Part shown: positions 6,525-8,682 of the stretch, piece after piece
Numbering within the stretch: position 1 is the first letter of the stretch
Layout of the letters: each line of letters opens with the position of its first letter
Origin: WFTC01 sp047635955
GTDB taxonomy: Bacteria > Patescibacteriota > Gracilibacteria > UBA1369 > 2-02-FULL-48-14
NCBI GenBank assembly: GCA_047635955.1
Contig: JBLIGW010000046.1
Coordinates: 1-8,682 of the forward strand
Direction of reading: 5' to 3'
DNA: 8,682 bases
Translations under genes and position numbers: made by a program
The notes under the pieces: generated by a model
Told to the model about the DNA's origin: nothing
The model's input: the letters and a program-made list of their open reading frames with translations, nothing else
Database searches by the model: none

Positions 6525-6800
6525 ATGACTAAGAGCGATCTTATTACGATTGCAGCTCAAGCAGCTCAACTCACAAAAAAAGACGCTGGAATTGCTATCG
6601 ATGCTATGCTCGAAGCTATTACAGCTGAACTCGCGAAAGGAAACAGCGTTACTATCACAGGTTTTGGAACATTCCGTGTTTCTAAACGTGCTGCTCGTAC
6701 CGGTGTAAACCCTCGCAACACTTCTGAAAAAATTCAAATTCCTGCAATGAACCTCCCTGCGTTCAAAGCCGGAAAGACTTTGAAAGACGCGGTTCGGTAA
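6525..6800 (+). CDS. HU-family nucleoid DNA-binding protein
   Basis: A 91-residue protein, the usual length for HU/IHF subunits, which dimerise and bend DNA. The N-terminal half is two helices (MTKSDLITIAAQ and the region up to LAKG). Then come the strand motif VTITGFGTFRV (42-52) and the DNA-binding arm with RTGVNPRNT (58-66), where P63 is the conserved intercalating proline. The end is PAFKAGKTLKDAV, also typical. HU and an IHF subunit cannot be separated from sequence alone; HU is more likely because only one copy is seen and the sequence is generic. It is divergent from topA and followed by its own terminator. The ATG is favoured by the family's usual N-terminus. The antisense frame across this gene is a shadow. 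Confidence 0.96.
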   Translation: MTKSDLITIAAQAAQLTKKDAGIAIDAMLEAITAELAKGNSVTITGFGTFRVSKRAARTGVNPRNTSEKIQIPAMNLPAFKAGKTLKDAVR

Positions 6801-6827
6801 GTCCGACACTCGTTTTGAATCAAAAGC

Positions 6828-6851
6828 CCTGCCCTAATCGGTAGGTTTTTT
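6828..6851 (+). terminator. Intrinsic terminator after the HU gene
   Basis: CCTGCC (6828-6833) pairs with GGTAGG (6840-6845), five Watson-Crick pairs and one G-U, around a 6-base loop. Six T follow directly (6846-6851), then GTTT. It lies 28 bases after the HU stop, so HU is probably a single-gene transcript. Confidence 0.8.
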
Positions 6852-6853
6852 GT

Positions 6854-6883
6854 TTGACTAAAATTGAGAAATATCGTTAAGGT
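6854..6883 (+). promoter_or_regulatory. Weak possible promoter ahead of the 63-residue gene and pheST
   Basis: TTGACT (6854-6859, five of six) starts just after the T-run of the HU terminator. The best -10 at acceptable spacing is TAAGGT (6878-6883, three of six, 18-base spacer). A promoter is expected here because the upstream terminator should isolate the following genes, but the -10 match is poor. Confidence 0.25.
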
Positions 6884-6912
6884 CAGCTACCACAACACAT
6901 AAAACCTAGAAG

Positions 6913-7104
6913 ATGGCGATCAACTGTACAGACACTCAAAAGAGCACTACTGAAGAAGAGGCTGCTCATGGAGAAGCCATTCAAGAAGTAGCTAAAAAAA
7001 TAGAAATCCGCGAAAAAATGGAGAGTGCCCTAGAGGATCCAAATCTCTCTTTAGAACTTCGCAAAAAATATGCAACAGCTCTAAAAGGGGCCATCCGATG
7101 TTAA
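6913..7104 (+). CDS. Small charged helical protein upstream of pheST, hypothetical
   Basis: A 63-residue protein of unknown function. After a short polar N-terminus (MAINCTDTQKSTTEEE), most of it is predicted by eye to be helical and highly charged (IQEVAKKIEIREKMESAL, then LSLELRKKYATALKGAI), with cysteines at residues 5 and 63. It has no signal peptide or membrane segment. It contains no phenylalanine, so it is not a Phe-codon leader peptide of the classic pheST attenuation type. It lies 53 bases before pheS on the same strand with no terminator between, so it is probably co-transcribed. The sequence before ATG is TAGAAG with no spacer, so there is no functional Shine-Dalgarno. A coding role is plausible but not certain. 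Confidence 0.55.
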   Translation: MAINCTDTQKSTTEEEAAHGEAIQEVAKKIEIREKMESALEDPNLSLELRKKYATALKGAIRC

Positions 7105-7157
7105 AACACCAGAATTAAGGCTACAAAGTTTTGAAAGATTACAGATAAAGAGCTACA

Positions 7158-8210
7158 ATGCGGCCAACTATGAGCACTGACATCGACCAAATTCGTAGCG
7201 CTGCCCTCAGCGCAATTGAATCCGCACAAACAGCGGAAGCTCTTAAAGAAGTGGAACGTGAGTACCTTGGTAAAAAAGGACAAGTCACCGGCCTACTCAA
7301 GGGGGTTAAAGACCTCCCACTCGAGGAAAAGAAAAGTTTTGGTAAAGCCGTAAATGAACTCAAGAAAGAACTCGCACTTGTTATTTTAGCGCGTGGAAAA
7401 GCAATTTCTCGTGAAGCCATTGATGCCCAGCTCGCCAATGACTGGATAGATTTAACGGCACCAGGAAAACGAAGAACTCGTGGATCCATTCACCCACTTT
7501 CTCAAACTCAAGAAGAAGTAGAAAAGATTTTTCAACAAATGGGGTTCAGCATTGTTGATGGACCTGAAATCGAAAGTGAGTACTTCAACTTTGAAGCCCT
7601 CAATGTACCCGCCTATCATCCGGCTCGAGACATGCAGGACACTTTCTTTATAGACAAAGAAGAACATGGAGATGAAGGGCGATTAGTCCTTAGAACTCAA
7701 ACCTCTCCCAATCAAGTACGAACCATGCTTAAACATGGAGCACCCCTGCGAATTATTGTTCCAGGACGTGTATTTAGAAATGAAGCTCTCGATGCTTCGC
7801 ATGAACACACATTTGACCAAGTAGAAGGACTCTTAATTGACAAAGATATCTCTATTGCTCATCTCAAAGGAGCGATGCAAGAATTTTTGGGCCGACTATT
7901 TCGAAAAGAAATGAAAGTACGTTTTCGACCAGGATATTTTCCTTTTGTAGAACCAGGACTCGAACTTGATATGTCTTGTGTTTTTTGTTCAGGAAAAGGA
8001 TGTAAAACTTGTAAACAAACCGGTTGGATCGAATTCATGGGCTGTGGAATGGTTCACCCCAATGTACTCCGAGCTGGAGGTATAGACCCTGATGAATATC
8101 AAGGATGGGCCTTTGGATTTGGACTCACTCGTCTCACAATGATGCGTCATGCAATTCATGACATTCGATTTCTAACCAATGGTGACCTAAGAATAAATCA
8201 ACAATTTTAG
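7158..8210 (+). CDS. pheS: Phenylalanyl-tRNA synthetase alpha subunit
   Basis: The catalytic subunit of the alpha2-beta2 enzyme that charges tRNA-Phe in the cytoplasm. It has 350 residues. The N-terminal ~90 residues are the coiled-coil tRNA-binding arm (with YLGKKGQVTGLLKG). The class II core includes GSIHPLSQTQEEVEKIF (109-125), YHPARDMQDTFF (153-164), RTQTSPNQVRTM (189-200), motif 2 PGRVFRNEALDASHEHTF (202-219) with QVEGL, and motif 3 GFGLTRLTMMRHAIHDIR (320-337). The end is NGDLRINQQF. An unusual feature is C274-x2-C277-x4-C282-x2-C285, just before TGWIEFMGCGMVHPNV, a likely zinc knuckle absent from the E. coli enzyme. The ATG at 7158 is favoured over the ATG at 7170 by the weak AAAGAG five bases upstream. 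The TAG stop abuts the pheT ATG. Confidence 0.97.
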   Translation: MRPTMSTDIDQIRSAALSAIESAQTAEALKEVEREYLGKKGQVTGLLKGVKDLPLEEKKSFGKAVNELKKELALVILARGKAISREAIDAQLANDWIDLTAPGKRRTRGSIHPLSQTQEEVEKIFQQMGFSIVDGPEIESEYFNFEALNVPAYHPARDMQDTFFIDKEEHGDEGRLVLRTQTSPNQVRTMLKHGAPLRIIVPGRVFRNEALDASHEHTFDQVEGLLIDKDISIAHLKGAMQEFLGRLFRKEMKVRFRPGYFPFVEPGLELDMSCVFCSGKGCKTCKQTGWIEFMGCGMVHPNVLRAGGIDPDEYQGWAFGFGLTRLTMMRHAIHDIRFLTNGDLRINQQF

Positions 8211-8682
8211 ATGAAAATTTCTCTCGACTGGATTCAAGATTTCGTAAAACTCCCTAGCGATATATCGCCGGAGGAAATGAGCGATCTCATTACAAAGCAC
8301 ACTGCTGAAGTGGAGGAAATTATTGATGTAGCAAAGACTTTCGAAAAAATGGTTCTGGGAAAAATAAAAACGCTAAAAAAACATCCTGGCGCAGACAAGC
8401 TACGTCTTGTTCAAGTCGATTGTGGTGAAAAAACTCACCAAATTGTTTGTGGAGGATCCAATCTGAAAGAGGACATGCAGGTAGCTGTTGCCTTGCCTGG
8501 TTCAGTCGTTCAATGGCATGGAAATGAAACCGTAGAAATGAAAGAGGGGAACATTCGTGGAGAAGACAGTTTTGGAATGATTTGTGCTGGAGAAGAGATT
8601 GGTCTCGCAGAAATGCAAGCTCATCAAAGTGATGACTCACATGCTATTTTGGACCTCAATCACATTGAAGCAGCTGCAGGAA
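8211..8682 (+). CDS. pheT: Phenylalanyl-tRNA synthetase beta subunit, N-terminal part (3' end outside window)
   Basis: The first 157 codons are present and the frame is open to the right edge. It begins MKISLDWIQDFVKLP, the usual PheT start, followed by the B1 region. The EMAP-II/OB-fold tRNA-binding domain spans about residues 45-150: VLGKIKTLKKHPGADKL, LRLVQVDCG, QIVCGGSNL, VAVALPGSVV, then IRGEDSFGMICAGEEIGL. This domain binds tRNA, and the full subunit, normally near 800 residues, also carries the editing site further downstream. ATG follows the pheS stop with no spacing, consistent with translational coupling. Because it lacks a stop here, only the left part of the gene can be judged. 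Confidence 0.96.
   Translation, partial: MKISLDWIQDFVKLPSDISPEEMSDLITKHTAEVEEIIDVAKTFEKMVLGKIKTLKKHPGADKLRLVQVDCGEKTHQIVCGGSNLKEDMQVAVALPGSVVQWHGNETVEMKEGNIRGEDSFGMICAGEEIGLAEMQAHQSDDSHAILDLNHIEAAAG

Noticed and set aside
6501..6809. Minus-strand frame over the HU gene
   Set aside because: It is fully antisense to a clear HU coding sequence and its translation has no recognisable features.
7105..7157. T-box or Phe-attenuator in the pheS leader
   Set aside because: The 53-base gap has no T-box consensus, no terminator hairpin and no run of Phe codons.
7139..7489. Minus-strand frames over the start of pheS (and 7101-7283, 7452-7667)
   Set aside because: They are antisense to pheS, whose family match covers the region, and are serine/phenylalanine-rich shadows.
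1..8682. CRISPR array, insertion sequence or phage module
   Set aside because: No regularly spaced repeats, transposase, integrase or phage structural frames are visible on either strand.

Overview
The window fits a member of the Candidate Phyla Radiation (Patescibacteria). This is inferred from compact gene spacing, moderate-to-low GC, lack of clear Shine-Dalgarno sequences, a TopA without zinc fingers, and a large secreted cysteine-paired protein whose C-terminal region resembles proteins I associate with CPR genomes. The 958- and 761-codon frames have no internal UGA, so the standard bacterial code applies. This argues against the UGA-glycine lineages (Gracilibacteria, Absconditabacteria). 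No finer placement is justified.

Layout. Bases 1-657 (+) are the C-terminal half of a phosphomannomutase/phosphoglucomutase, cut by the window edge. A 65-residue two-helix membrane protein follows (667-864). A bidirectional hairpin terminator (870-899) and a second short terminator (907-925) separate these from a convergent 958-residue exported protein on the minus strand (935-3811). The 235-bp gap before topA (3812-4046) is the most unusual part. It holds a 9-bp-arm dyad touching the start codon of the exported protein, a good plus-strand sigma-70-like promoter, several hairpins and a strong hairpin plus T-run. Together these suggest an undescribed plus-strand small RNA of about 165 nt. The gap is bounded by an inverted repeat. 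Next is topA (minus strand, ending at 4047), with a convincing promoter facing away from an HU-type nucleoid protein gene (6525-6800, +). HU has its own terminator. A 63-residue hypothetical gene, pheS and the start of pheT follow on the plus strand; pheT is cut by the right edge.

How the genes fit together. Two functions that shape DNA, topoisomerase I and HU, are transcribed divergently from one 183-192-bp region. PheS and PheT form the two-subunit phenylalanyl-tRNA synthetase, and their genes are directly abutted (TAG then ATG). The sugar-phosphate mutase would feed cell-envelope glycan synthesis. The exported protein is probably a surface component, so the left part has a loose envelope theme. 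No CRISPR array, tRNA, rRNA, insertion sequence or recognisable defence system is present.
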